DNA of 64,000 nucleotides from Pseudeuparius sepicola (taxonomy: Eukaryota > Arthropoda > Insecta > Coleoptera > Anthribidae): positions 82,593,454 to 82,657,453 of the forward strand of contig OY987298.1 in the NCBI GenBank assembly GCA_963920635.1. The letters are read 5' to 3'. Numbering within the stretch: position 1 is the first letter of the stretch; each line of letters starts with the position of its first letter. Below, piece after piece: positions 42,610 through 55,243 of this stretch. Position numbers and translations under genes: made by a program. The notes beneath the pieces were generated by a model. That model was not told the DNA's origin. It made no database searches and was given only the letters and a program-made list of their open reading frames with translations.

Positions 42610-44687
42610 TAAATGCTTGCCGGTACATCAACTTTGTGTCAAACATAATAGAATTTTAAAGCGTTAATATAATTTTCTTTTGAAAAAGACATATTCTTAT
42701 CAATATTTTTTATTAATAATAAAAAGTTAATAAAATTATAGAATGATACTCGTATATTATGTTGTATAGCTAGTGATATAAAATAGTTTTTACGAAGTAA
42801 TGACTTTTTAAAATTTTAAGAAATTTTATAAATAGGAAATAGGCGCTTGGCGCTTATGTAACATTAAAATAGAAACGACTTTTTCAAGTTAAACGTTTTG
42901 AAATTGTAACAAATAAGCCAATTTTTAGGGGTTGTATTTTTTAAATATAATTTTTGACAGATAGCGAAAGTCACGTGACCACGTTTGAGTCGGTTATTTT
43001 TCCTTTTTTTTAATCGAAAGGTAACCCCAAAGTTAACTGCATATGTGTTCTATTATTATCCGTTAATAAAAAAATATGTTTAAATTAATAAAAAGATACA
43101 TTTTGCACCATCTTCATTTTTTCCAAAAAGGTTTTTTGGTTATAACTTTTGTTTGACGTTCGATTGTTTTTTTCCAAACGACATTACATTGTTTGGAAAA
43201 AACTGCAACAAACTGGTTTTTAAATCATTAATTTGCCTCAAAAAATACAGAAGATGTTCTTTCGCATCAATATATCGTTTTCTTTTTTCATTTTTTATTT
43301 TCGAGATATGTATTTATCTTAATTATTGCGTTACCTAAAATGTGTGTTTGAATGTAGTGTTAATGCAAACGAAGAAACACCTTATGTACACATAAAAGAC
43401 CATGTTTCATTTCATTGAAAAAACTAAACATAATTTTGCAGAACTTTTAAGCCAGCAATACACTATAGCTACAGAAAACGTGCCGAATCACATTCTTTAA
43501 CTAAAGATATGCCTTTAACAGTAAAAAACACAGTAGACATTCAAGTGACCTTGACAACGTCGTCTGCCTACAAGTGAAAACGTGCGTCTTACATTACACC
43601 TCATAATATGCTTCAACTTTTATGTGATTTTCGTTTTTGAGATATTTATAATAGCTGCATTTATTAAAATGGAACACCCGGTATAGAGAATTTTCGACAT
43701 ACCTATATACATATAGAGACAAAGACATGAATCCTCCCCTAATGTCAGTTTATATGCTAACGATTGTGTTTTCCTCACGAAAAATACATAACGGCGACAT
43801 AACTATAAGAACAACAGTACCGAACCCACACGTATAAATAATGCAAAGTCAACTAAAGCAGTTTTTAGTGCCGCCGTGTACCTTTCAAGCTAAAAATCAA
43901 TGAACCATTGCTAAAAAGGAAGGGGTTAAAATCACAGATCGGAGTCTTTGAGCTACGAGGGTCTCCCGAATATACCTCTTCAAGTTTTATATTATTTTAA
44001 TATTAAAAATTCGTAATTCATAGTATATAATAATATGGAAGTAATACAAAAACATAAAAAAGTAATCAGAAAGCTTAGTTCATTAAATATTATATCGCCA
44101 AAACGTAAAATTGATCATATGAACATAATATATGTAATTATTAAACTGGACCTGTAACAACAGCGTCAACCGTTCATCGATCGTCTGTTTTTCGCGCCAT
44201 CTGATAAATAATAGCCACACTTTTGCATTCCCGCTGCATAATTTAAGGGGTATTTTGCCTATGTTTTTTATTTACAACAAGACTGGATAATTACAATGTT
44301 TATTACCGTGTTTTCGTTCCGAGCATATTCCGAAACCTATGCCAATCTTAACGAAGGTAAAATTCCGGCTCAAGAGACAAAATAGACGAATTTATGCCGG
44401 CATAAAGTTTGAAATTCAAAAAAAAAATCCCACCCATAACTTTTAAACTAGTGTCATTAGTATCTATGGATATTTTAAAAATACCCGTGTTTTTTGTAAT
44501 CCTTTGAAATTCGCTACTTTTTCCAGCTAGTTGGAAATAAAAATACATTGATACAGGCAACCAAACATACAATGGCGAGCCCCCCTTAAATGAAACGGAC
44601 AATATAGAAGAAACTAGGTCAGTAGGTTCAGAAGATGATTAGTCAACACAACAGCATTGGCTGACTAAAGTATTTTGTTTCAGGTTT

Positions 44688-46365
44688 ATGTACCTCGGCA
44701 TTGGTACACTCATCTCAGCAGAATATGCAGAAAATCCGACACAATACTCTCTTAAAACGATTTATAACACTGTAGGGCTTTATTTTCACCAAACTTCAAA
44801 TGTAAAAATTTCTAATAAGTGGACTATTTTGGTACATAAAGACATATACTCTCTTAAAAATGCTTACTTTTATAACGAACAAATTTTAATAGACCTCGAT
44901 AACTTTTTATATACCCCGAATCCACGTATGGAAAGATTCAGAACAGAAATAAAAACTCATTTAAGCTTACTTCACCAAATTTCGAATGACATTAATTTAA
45001 AATTTAGAGATTTAAAATACGATGTTAGTAAAAGATCGAAACGTGGTTTAATAAATGGCATTGGTTCAATTTTTAAATTTATAACCGGAAATCTTGATTC
45101 TTCTGATGGTGAATACTATAATAATTGTATCAATAACTTCAGTTATTAAAAATTTCAATGAAACCTTACGAGTCGATGAAGAAACATTTAATGATGATAT
45201 AAAACAAATTGAAGAGTCTATTTACGATATTACTGATAACCTAAAATTTTATGATGCTAAATTACAAATATTGGAGATTGCTGAGCAACTGATGGAATCA
45301 TACTCTTTTATCGAAACGTCTTTAAGTGACATGCTAAATTCAATTACTTTTGCTAGATTAAACACAATACATACTTCAATAATTTCTCCTATGGACCTTC
45401 ACAGCGAACTAAAACGAATTTCTGAAAATTTGAGTAGAAATAAATTACCTTTTACAGTACAACTAGAAACTATAGGATATTATCTCGATATCTCTGAATT
45501 AAAAGCATTTGAAACTGAAAGAAATTTAGTTTTTGCTATAGAAATACCACTTGTTGAACCTCAAACTTATACAATCTTTCGTATCTATCCAATACCAATT
45601 AAAGACCAAAGAACGCATTTAGTTCATACTCTATTTCCCAGTTCGAATAAATCATATATTGGCAGAAATGATGATTCAAGCCTTTATATATCAATCCAAA
45701 ATTATGAAAATTGTAAAAACATGCAACAAAATATGAAACTGTGTAAAGACTTAGTGCCCGTGCCTATAGACAATGACGCTGTCTGCGAAGCACAACTTTT
45801 AAAGTTCCAAATCCAGATGCCACAAACTTGTGAAAGTGTAGTAGTGAACATGAAAGGATACAATATCTACGTTTTAATCACAAACACATGGTTAATAGTG
45901 ACTGTCGAAAACTTACCAACGACCATTAAGTGCGACGACAAGACGACTTCCCTCGTAATAAAAGAAAACACAATCTTAACAATGGAGAAAAATTGTTTCG
46001 CTTATATAGGAAACATTTATATAAAAGCTCAAAATGAAAAAACTACGAACATTACCTATCCCTACATACCAATAAGGATACCATATGATTGTTGTCACAT
46101 TTTACCTGATGACATTAAGTTACCAGAACTAAAACCATTAAAAATGAATAATATTAATTACGAAAATCTTGAAGTGGCCAAACATCAATTAGATCAATTT
46201 TCCAAAGATATCGACGATTTAATGAATCAAACCTTTGTTGACAAATATTATCCTTGGTTTACTTATTTAACTATTACATTAATTATATCCTTAATAATTC
46301 TTGTATTTACTCTCATTATTACTCAACTATTGTTTATTACTATACCTATTGCTTATTGTAACTAA
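44688..46365 (+). pseudogene. env: env, F-type (baculovirus F-like) fusion glycoprotein, one frameshift
   Basis: Envelope precursor of the provirus. The first part (44688-45149) starts in a short hydrophobic segment just after a TTTCAG splice-acceptor-like motif (44677-44682), as expected for a spliced env RNA. It contains the furin-type site RSKR (45033-45044), followed by a GLINGIGS fusion-peptide-like segment typical of insect errantivirus and baculovirus F proteins. A frameshift near 45147 moves the rest into another frame, open to the TAA at 46363-46365. That part holds a helical region, clustered cysteines and one C-terminal membrane anchor at about 46250-46340, followed by a short tail. 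The single visible lesion is the frameshift. Confidence 0.9.
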
Positions 46366-46508
46366 TCTGTATACCTATTATTACTTAATTATATTAAATT
46401 ATTATTATTTTATATTGTAATCTCGAACCTTACTAATTGATAATTTTATATTGTTATATTTTACCATAAGCTTTGAAAAGCTGTTGCATGGCACCAACTT
46501 TTTTAAAT

Positions 46509-46519
46509 AGGGGAAAGTA
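46509..46519 (+). promoter_or_regulatory. polypurine tract
   Basis: AGGGGAAAG a few bases before the 3' LTR, in the position for plus-strand priming. Confidence 0.75.
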
Positions 46520-46521
46520 AT

Positions 46522-46923
46522 TGTTACATCCAGAATATTCCTGACGTTTCACGAAAACTACGCATTACTTTACTTATCATGTTTACCACTTTTAAGAACT
46601 GCTGACTCCTTCCTGTATTCATATTTCTGCAGACAATAGTTCCTTAATCAAATTACACTTGTAGATGCTTTTCTCTAGAAAAGATCCAGAAGCTTGCCTA
46701 AGCATTTTGTCTCCCTATAAATACTTCGAAACCCAGAAACCAAGCGTTAATAGTCTTAATAGTTCTTCTTTCTCAGTTCCTAGTTCTTAGTCGAGTTAGT
46801 TTCTACTACTTCAAGTTACGTTGTGTGCCATTCGACGAGCTAATATCGCAAACCAGTGTACAAAGTTAAAACAAATAAATATTCCTTTTTTTTTAAGTCA
46901 TTTTCACTGGCACCGGCGTAACA
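46522..46923 (+). repeat. 3' LTR
   Basis: 402 bp. It differs from the 5' LTR by about five substitutions and by the length of a T/A run near the end. Followed by the TACA duplication. Confidence 0.95.
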
Positions 46924-46927
46924 TACA

Positions 46928-47372
46928 TATTGACAAAGAAATTAACAAATCTTATTTTACAAACTATAACTAATTCACAGGCTAATAAAGATTTTGTAAT
47001 CGTTTTTTTTTCTTTTTGGTTTAGTTACATCCCATAAACTACTGAAACACTGTTTTTTGCCTCCATTCAAGCACCAGTTTTTGTAAATGAACTTTGTACA
47101 GAGTGTTCCACATAACAATAATTTATCTCCTCTTAACTTCGAGTTAAAGACAAAAGTTTAAGAATTTCTGGTAGGCGTTTCCATGGTCTCGGTCTTGTTG
47201 AAATTGATACAGGGTGCATGATTTGTAAAAAGGCTACAAGTAACACTTAGGTATGTATTTTTTAATGAAACATCCAATATGTTATTGAATTTTAGGAATC
47301 TACTAGGAAGCGTGAACCCCGATTCCAACGATATAATTATGTCGTATGTGTGATCCGACCGTTTGCACTATA
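46928..47372. other. no recognisable gene
   Basis: AT-rich flank of the provirus with one orphan TACAGGGTGCATGATTTG end near 47208. Confidence 0.4.
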
Positions 47373-47589
47373 CAGGGTGTTCATTTTTTCACGTTTTTGC
47401 ATTCTGTATCTCGGAAACGAAACGTTTGCGAGTATAAGAAAAATGATGAAAATATTGCCCCTAAAACGTTCATAATCATTTTGAACCCACTCCGAAGCAA
47501 GGTTCATATTTTCACAGACTATAATTTTGCGATGGAGCTGAAATATCAACCTTATCTTTAGGAGGATAACTATTATGTATCTCACCCTG
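47373..47589. mobile_element. 217-bp CAGGGTG MITE (family E)
   Basis: Begins CAGGGTGTTCATTTTTTCAC after TA and ends TCTCACCCTG before TA. Only the terminal 7 bp pair well. An internal CTGTATCTCGGAAACGAAAC motif near 47404 recurs in family B (CTGTATCTCGGAAACTAAGC), which supports a common origin. Confidence 0.65.
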
Positions 47590-49169
47590 TACAATAATTT
47601 GTAGTTTTTAAAACGGAAGTTCTATAAAATTAAATTTAGCCTAACTATTTCTGTTGTTGCTATTTACTGTGTTTTAACTTATGGTGATGGGAAAAACAGA
47701 AGCTAGGTATGAAATCAGCCTAAATAACTCACTTATAATAGACTAATAGACTAATAGACTTATGTGGTAGGTCAGAATATATCATTAGCTTAACCTCTGA
47801 CAAAAAATCGGTCGGAGAGCTTAACTATTTAACAATTTTCTGGAGATAATTTCACATTGTGTAAAAAGGCAGCGAGCGCGCAACCGACGTACTCAAGCCT
47901 GCTGCAATCCCGATTCCGATTGTATATAATTTATGATACATTCATACGTCTAAATGGGGCCCACGATACATGCGCTTGGGATTTTCCGCTATAGAATTAA
48001 TATAATAATAGTTATAATATATAAAAAGAAGAATAAATAAAACACTTTTTACGTGTTTTAATAATATATATTTTATAAAATATTTTGGAAAAGAAAATAA
48101 AGTATCTAAAGCTAAGCAATAAACGAAACTTTTTGGTATTATAACACGACTGTAATATTTTACCAAAAATAAAACAAAACGTTCTGTTTCATAACAAACA
48201 AAAATATCACTCTAAAACAAAAATCACAAAACGCTTTTAATTATTTTTTTATTAATCTGTCACTTCACTTTGACGTGGCATGATCTTTGAGAAAGATTTA
48301 TTCCCCGAAAGCTCAGAAAACAAATTTGTTGAAGTTATTTTTTGAGTTACACGTTTAAAGTTGCGTTCATTCACTGTTAAGAATTTATGAATTCTCCAGG
48401 CAACTTGAAAAAGTTGTCTTTCGATCAGTTTGGTGGCGAAAAACCCAATTAAAAATTAAATGGAGTCTATCAAACGCTAGAGTTCTAATAAAAAACTGGC
48501 ACATTTTTTGATGCATAACCCTAAAGACACGATGATGAGGCTGTCTTCTAAGTGGAAACCTCCTTCGATATTCTCGAACTGCTTTTGAGGAATTTCCATC
48601 ACAAAAACCCTACACAAAATGTATGTCCGCATATTCTTGACTTGTATACTGAAAAGGCATTCTTATCTGCACCAATCTAACACAACTTCGGTAAATGTGA
48701 GTGTCATTTCAAAAACTTCCACGCAAGAAACAAAACTTGAATAAAACAATTCATGGCAACTATGATTGCTGCCCACGGCCAAAGTACATTTTAGTGAAAT
48801 AAATCACAAAAATCAATCATTTTTTAGGCCGCTGGCAAGTTTTTTTCTGCCGGCTCAGAGAGCTCAGTGGCGTTTCGTATGTTCGGGAGTTAACGTGTGC
48901 AAAATGAGTTAACAGGGAAGAACGTTGCATTCTCAAGCACGAGAAATAATTGCCAATGTTATGAGGGTTTGCCTTCCTCCATAGTCTAAGGCATCACCGT
49001 TAAGAATAATATTAACAATAAATTAAATAACAATTATATAAAAATTAAGTCAGTGAGTTACACAAAATTGAGCTACGCCCCTGAACTGTGACTAATTCTA
49101 TAATATTTGCGAGTTCTTCCCCCTTACGTCGCACGCATTCTGCCGTAAGGAGGACTATAATCATAGATA
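47590..49169. other. no recognisable gene
   Basis: AT-rich sequence with short motif-free frames. A structured-looking GAAAGATTTATTCCCCGAAAGC lies at about 48290. Nothing assignable. Confidence 0.4.
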
Positions 49170-49318
49170 CAGTTTGTTCATCGAATCTTCGGCCCTACGT
49201 CACAACTCCCGCACTTGTCTTACTCATAAATATATACCATGGATATCAAGTCGTATATCCACGAGTTAGACAAGGACGGGAGTTGTGACGTAGGGCCGAA
49301 GATTCGCTGAACAAACTG
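49170..49318. mobile_element. 149-bp TA-flanked MITE with 45-bp TIRs
   Basis: CAGTTTGTTCATCGAATCTT onward to CACAACTCCCG, then a 60-bp loop, then the near-exact reverse complement ending AACAAACTG. TA on both sides. One mismatch was seen in the arms (CATCG versus CAGCG). Confidence 0.88.
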
Positions 49319-49724
49319 TATAAATGTAGGTACCTATATCTTAAAAAATGTAAATAAACTTTTTCAATTCATTCAATTCAATCTGTGTTTGTCGTTATGT
49401 TCAATTACTTATGATACATATAGATACCACTTAACAACAAGGATTTTATGGTTATTTAACGTATATCTTATATTTCATTTTGTTCTGTACATTGCCTGCC
49501 ACAAATATTATTATTTATCTATGTATTGTTTTCTGTTATTTCTAATGTAAATTTTAAATAAATGTTATGTTAAACGTGTAACGGAATTTTTGTTAAAAAA
49601 ATCAATTACCACGTTCTATATAATAATGCATCGTTATTTGTAAGATGAATCACAATTTTCCATTTAAATTCATTTCTTTTGGTAAGCACTAGTGCTTGTT
49701 GCTACTAAGCCAACAGTGTAAGTA
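49319..49724. other. no recognisable gene
   Basis: AT-rich spacer between two MITEs with nothing assignable. Confidence 0.5.
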
Positions 49725-50450
49725 CCTCAGACTAATGAATAAAGGAGACGAATTTGTTTACAAATTTAAGTGAATTGTTGACAGGCAAAGTTGTTTATCT
49801 ATCCCCATGTTTACAAATATTGGTCCTTTACTGACTTGCCCCAAACAGGTTGTCACATTTAAGAGCAGCAATAACTAGGAATATCATAAATAAAACCGGC
49901 AATTTCTTTAGTAGATGCATTGAACGTAAAATTGCCCCCACTTATAAAATTCACGCGGAACAGTAAAGTAAAATAACCTTTTCGTGTTCAAGAAAGATTA
50001 TGTAGGTGTTTTATTATTGACAAAATGGTTATAGTAGAGAACACCCATTACTCTTCGCACTAATCGGCAACGTTGCGGCAGTTTGACAGGGACCAAAGTT
50101 AGCGCTTGCTCAAATGGTTTGTTTTCTATCATAGATAAAGGATTTATATATAGGGGTTTTCTATTTTGTTTGTTTTGGTTTGTGCTTCGATATTTGCTTA
50201 GTTTTACCAGAGAACAAACGCTAAATTCGAGTTTTTCGTGGGGTTCCAAGTTTAAAATATTAAAAAATAGTAAAAAGGTGCATAAAGTGCAAGTGCCTTT
50301 CCTCTAAAGTGAAAAAAGAGAATATTTCGTTCCATAGGTAGTATTTGTAAATAAATTTATCTCTTTCATAAAGTGAGAGGGTTCAGCTTACTGTTTACAT
50401 CTGTATAAAGAGGCTATAATGCGGTGTCCCCTTTATTCATTAGTCTGAGG
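49725..50450. mobile_element. 726-bp MITE with CCTCAGACTAATGAAT ends
   Basis: The left end CCTCAGACTAATGAATAAAG and right end CTTTATTCATTAGTCTGAGG are exact reverse complements. TAAGTA occurs on both outer sides (49719-49724 and 50451-50456), so the duplication is 6 bp or, if outer bases belong to the TIR, shorter. The interior has no transposase. The 33-nt hairpin at 8854-8886 is formed of the same ends. Confidence 0.85.
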
Positions 50451-50456
50451 TAAGTA

Positions 50457-51280
50457 CAGTGATTCTTTGTGTATTACGTCGAAGATACGTTCCCACATTT
50501 AGCACTAAGGTGATTAGCAAGTAATCCGCTACGTATTTGTTAATGTCACTTGTTCAGATCAGAGCAAATATTTTCTGCGAGTTTGGTTCCATGCCCTATG
50601 CGGGAAGGCATCGTGAAATTCTGACAGGACGTTTTTGGTTGCTCTATGTTCAGATGGCCAGATGACATCGACAAATGCGGCGTCGTAATTGGCTGTATTA
50701 CGTTGCATTTTTTATAATGCAGAGGCTTTCAAAACTACCTGCGACAGCCGTCTCGCCCCTTTCCTGTGGTACCGATTTAATCATCTACTTTTATCGGCTT
50801 CCTGTTATCTCCATTTAGAAATATTGAGTGCTTATATTGTGTGGTATAGTTTGGTGCAGCGGAATAAAACCGTATTTTTCTGTTTTTCATGTGAAATCTG
50901 ATGTGGCGCACCTCGAGTTTTTGGGAAATTTGGAACAAGGTGGACATCTTGGCCTTCAAGGGTGACATTACGCGTGGTTCTTTGGAAAATCTGTTGATTT
51001 TTGAGCAGGGCACTGGAAAGGTGGACACAAGTACCAGGTGAGTTTCATTTAAAATTATTTTTATAATTTTGGTATTTTTCCCTATTTATTGAAACTCATC
51101 TGTGGCTTGCCCCAGTCACGTTTGTTCTTTTTGGAGATTTCTCCCAGCTTAATTGCAAATATAAAAGGAAGAATAACCGTGGCTGCCTTTCAGTCCTGTT
51201 GTACACAAGAGTAAAATTTATCGTATCGGTAAAGTGGCACTCAATTTGTACCAAGCCTGACGGAGACCTCCTCTTTTATA
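50457..51280. other. no recognisable gene
   Basis: Overlapping frames of 70 and 83 codons on opposite strands (50689-51028) lack motifs. Confidence 0.4.
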
Positions 51281-52501
51281 CAGGGTGTAACTAAACTGAT
51301 GGTCAAAAATGAAACCACGTATTCTTGGAGTCAAAATAAGGGCACTTCTTCACATATTTTTTTCTCCTACGGGCCATATTTTTTTTATACAGAGCGTAGA
51401 AATTTAGAGAAAAATACACATATTTCTTAGTATCTCTAGAAGTATACGAGATATTTTCTTCAAACTTGGCGTGTCACATGAGCGGATGAGTTGTCAAATT
51501 TAAGGTTAATATGAAGCTTGTGAGGCCTCCAGTTGCGGAGATACAGGGTGTTATTAAAATTAATTAGTTCAGAAAAATATGAATACCCTGTATAATCGCA
51601 TTTTTTAAATTTGTTTTGAATGGTAAATTCAATGGTTAACAAAAAGTATCTCTTAGTATTTTTTCATATTCTCAGCCGTTTTTTAATTATTTTCAAAGAA
51701 CGGCAATGCTGCAATAGAAAAGTCACTTTAAGAATAAATCTAACAATCTATGGATGTCAATTAAATTTGGCATTATTTGAATCATTTGGCTGCCAACTTT
51801 GCACCTTAGTATGAATATTTTCAAAAATTATATTTTCATTTGAAGAATTGACTGATATGCACTTTTGCCATGGACTTGCGAATGGCAATAATAAACATGC
51901 GGAAACGCATAGTTGCGTGTATTGAAAGAGACGGCGGCCATTTCGAACATTTAATAATTTAATTTTCTAATAGCAATACGTTTCTTTTATTATTGTTTTT
52001 GCTTTTGTATTTTGTTTAATAAAGTTTAATTGACATCCACAGATTGCTAGATTTATTCTTAAAGTGACTATTGTTCATTGCAGCGTTGCCGTTCTTTAAA
52101 AATAATTAAGAAACGGCTGCGAATATGAAAAAATACTAAGAGATACTTTTTGTTAACCATTCTATTCACCACTCAAAACAAATTTAAAAAATGCGATTAT
52201 ACAGGGTATTCATATTTTTCTGAACTAATTAATTTTACTAACACCCTGTATCTCCGCAACTGGGAGCCTCAGAAGCTTTAAGTTTGACGGCTCATCTGCT
52301 CATGTGACACGCCAAGTTTGAAGAAAATATCTCGTATACTTCTAGAAATACTAAGAAATATGTGTATTTTTCTCCAAACTTCTACGCTCTGTATAAAAAA
52401 AAACTATGGCCCGTAGGAGAAAAAATATATGAAGAAGTGCCCTTATTTTGACTCCAAGAATACGTGGTTTCATTTTTGACCATCAGTTTAGTTACACCCT
52501 G
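51281..52501. mobile_element. 1221-bp foldback deletion derivative of a DD41D element (family F)
   Basis: Begins CAGGGTGTAACTAAACTGAT and ends with the reverse complement, TA on both sides. Arms are about 480 bp (51281-51768 and 52024-52501) and include internal CAGGGTG/CACCCTG and ATACCCTGTATAATCG motifs. The 255-bp core keeps only the two ends of a transposase gene. Confidence 0.9.
51842..51962 (+). pseudogene. transposase remnant: N-terminus joined to C-terminus
   Basis: 51842 onward encodes EELTDMHFCHGLANGNNKHA, matching the DUF4817 start of the intact transposase (NEEQADIHFCYGVANANS). Then, in another frame, codons from 51906 encode RIVACIERDGGHFEHLII and a stop, matching the C-terminal NGSHFEQLL. 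All catalytic sequence is deleted. This ties the foldback to the DD41D class by direct sequence. Confidence 0.88.
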
Positions 52502-55194
52502 TATATTCTAGTAATATCATTGTTGTTTTAATTATCGTTTACCTCAAATTAGTACCGTCATTTTCTTAATTTGCATCGGAAAAAGCAGCGTTTGAGCTGA
52601 TGGATAGCTAAACGTTTTGTTTTTTGTAAACTTGATTCCTAAATTTTCGTGACCTCATATTGTTGAATTTTTTGGTTCTAAGCTTCAGGATATCTTTCTT
52701 TAAATTAAGTAAATTTTTTTTTCGTTGATTTTAACTCGCAATCCAGTCAGTTATAAGGGTATATTCTAGAATATACAGTTGAGGTTTATTAATTAGTGTA
52801 CTACCTTAAAACTTAAGTCGATTTTTTTTATACTTATCTATTAATATTTTTTCGAACTTTTTTTCTTGGAACGAACACCTCTACGAGCTGCTTCGAGTCA
52901 ACACACAGGAGAGTCTGCAGACCAACCAGCCGATACAGGGTCAGCTGAACTTGGGCAAAAACCCTGAGATACATGCTAGCCAACAACCAGAGCCCATAAC
53001 GCAGCTGACAGACTGTGAAGCCTGGTCGCAGACAACCTCGGAAGACAATGCCGGAAAATCGCAAAGAACAAAAGAGTAAGGTGTCTTGTCAAATCGTTTT
53101 AAATTTAAACTCACAACAGTGCAGAACTTTGTTAACCATTAATTTGAGCTTTCGAACTTTCTTTACTAGAGTCAGTGCCAATTTCGTAAACTTTGGACTT
53201 TGACCTTATTGTATTTCCCCTTTGAGTTAGATTTCAATTTAAACTATTGTCAAGTTCTCAATTTCACCGCTTGTAGATAACCTCTATTGTAAATTATTAT
53301 TTAAATTTTTAATGTTAGCCACATTTCTTAATAATTTTAATAAACCAAAAATTTGTAAATAATTTTAAACGTGTTATATTCCTGGGGTATCAAAAATCGA
53401 ACGTTATTATTGTTACTGTTATTATCATTATTATTATGTCAACTTAAATATGTGTTCTAGAATAATAAAATTTTATATAAAAAACAACTACCTACTGAGT
53501 CTTATTATTTTAGCACTTTTCAGATTAATTGACCATGGGTATGGAAATTTTATTTTATATTGTCATACCTTCTTTATACCTAAAAAGAGATATGCTGTTA
53601 GCAGAAGTGCACATCATGAGGAATTTCAGTACATGATTCTATAATACACCTACTCTTTACTTTGTTAATAATGTTAATTCCTTTATTGTTCACAGAATAT
53701 TATGTAAAATCAGAATTTGACTTGAATTCGGTGGTAATAAATTCCAGAAAAGCTTACTCGAGTAAATTTTTTTAAAACAAATTTTGAAGTGATTATTGAA
53801 CATAAAAACTCATATACTCTCTTAAGGTAACCACAGAAAACAGATACAAATAAGATAACGTATTTGTTGTTGAGTATCGAGGTACCCAAACACATTACTT
53901 ACCATTTCCATAATATTAGTACCTTTTCGATTTAGAAGTTAGATTCCAATTGAATTCAATTAATGCGGTAACCCTGAGTTAGATCTTGGGTTAGGTGGGG
54001 CCCGGTCAGAGCCAGTAGATAGGTCGGACGTGAGAGCCATCTTTTCAAAAAGGCCTCAACTAAAAAATTCCATAATCTTTGCGTGTGTATGGTTGTGTTT
54101 TGAATATTCTCTTTTACGCACATTTTTTTGGAAAACCGCTCAAGTTCTTGTTGCCGTAGTGTTGGATTGAAGAAACCCTCTTTAACTACCTGGCTAAGCT
54201 TGGGTTTTCACAGTAATGACCTATATTAGGAGAATTTGTATTTTAATCCTAGTTAACAAACGGCCTACTGGCCCTGCCGGACCAATAGGCCTTGTTTTGA
54301 CCTTTACTTCTGTGTCGAGATAGGTGTACCTATTTTATCGCCTACAGGTCGCCGTTTTCGATTTTTCGAGCCCAAATTTGAGAGCACCGGTCGAGTTCAA
54401 TTTTCGCGTGGGGCCGCTGAGGGATATGGGCCCCTTTTCCATTTTTTTCGCGAGAACGTACTGTATACGTCCTGGCCGAGGCGCACGCGCGGGGACAAAA
54501 TGGTGTAATCCGCTGTCATTTGGTTTTGTTTTGGTGTAGAGGATTTCAAAATTTCATAGCGATTTTGGACTTTGGGGGCTCAGAAACATGGGTTTTGGCA
54601 AGTCTAACATGGAAAACTTTGTCGTAAGTAGGTATTTCTACTTTTATTATTATTTCTTCACTCCTTGAATTTTAATTAAAAATTGTTTAACAGAGGGCGC
54701 TAGTCGCATGAAATGTAACTAAATTCATAAATTCGAATCCCGGGGCAATAATCAAGGGCCACTTGAATTTACAAGGTTGTAAGGTAAACCCAGTGTTTTT
54801 TTGTCACACGACCTTGAAATTTCTGGTAATCTGTTACCCTGATCTTGGAATCAATATTATTTGTGTTGCACTAATAATATCTCAAATCATATGCCAGTTT
54901 GGAGTTTATTTTTAGAGGAGTTAGTAGTAATACAAAGAGAGTACGGGACCACTTTGACCTCAGTTGACCCCTTGATCCTGAGAGTCCCCTACGGCCCGAG
55001 GTCACGGGAGCAAAGTGGCTACATCATGCCCGAGGTCACGTGACGTCACCGGATGACCCCAGTTGACCCCTAGATCCTGATAGGTTAACCTTTGGGCCAC
55101 GTGTGACCCCCAGTTGACCCCCCCCCACTCCAACGACGGGGCAACCCCCACTCCAACGGCTTGGTGGGCTGATTCGTGCGCAAGAGCAGTTTTC
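52502..55194. other. no recognisable gene; GC-richer tandem motifs near 54950-55140
   Basis: Mostly AT-rich to 53.9 kb, then mixed composition. Around 54955-55140 the phrase AGTTGACCCC recurs three times with GATCCTGA and GGTCACG motifs, giving a GC-rich block just upstream of the small gene cassette at 55244. No reading frame with motifs was seen. Confidence 0.4.
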
Positions 55195-55197
55195 CCG

Positions 55198-55204
55198 TTA
55201 TATA
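55198..55204 (+). promoter_or_regulatory. TATA box of the small two-ORF cassette
   Basis: TTATATA, 45 nt before the ATG at 55244. Transcription would start near the CACAGTC at about 55219-55230, giving a very short leader. Confidence 0.5.
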
Positions 55205-55243
55205 CACTTACAATTTCCCACAGTCTGATTTGCCGAGTTCAAA

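Larger units (their letters stand above)
41521..44640. other. about 3.1 kb of unassigned sequence between pol and env
   Basis: Errantiviruses normally have env directly after pol. This stretch shows no retroviral coding sequence and carries palindromes (42249-42434, 42561-42609), an isolated CACCCGGTATAGAG near 43673 and AT-rich DNA. It is probably one or more insertions, but the ends were not resolved. A short acidic frame near 44590-44641 (ending GSEDD, stop) may be residual viral sequence. Confidence 0.6.
34406..46923 (+). mobile_element. defective errantivirus-like (gypsy/Ty3, env-bearing) provirus
   Basis: LTRs at both ends begin TGTTAC and end TAACA. The host duplication TACA (34402-34405 and 46924-46927) is 4 bp and fits the alternating pyrimidine-purine target preference described for gypsy-type errantiviruses. 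Order: LTR, primer site, gag, pol (protease, macro domain, RT, RNase H, integrase), env, polypurine tract, LTR. The LTRs differ by about five substitutions plus a homopolymer change over 400 bp (counted by eye), so it is not brand new. Total length of 12.5 kb exceeds the usual 7-9 kb because of a MITE in pol and about 3 kb of extra sequence before env. It carries many disabling lesions and is an old copy. Confidence 0.93.

Noticed and set aside
44348..44602. 84-codon minus-strand frame before env
   Set aside because: No recognisable domain; it lies in the unassigned insertion between pol and env.
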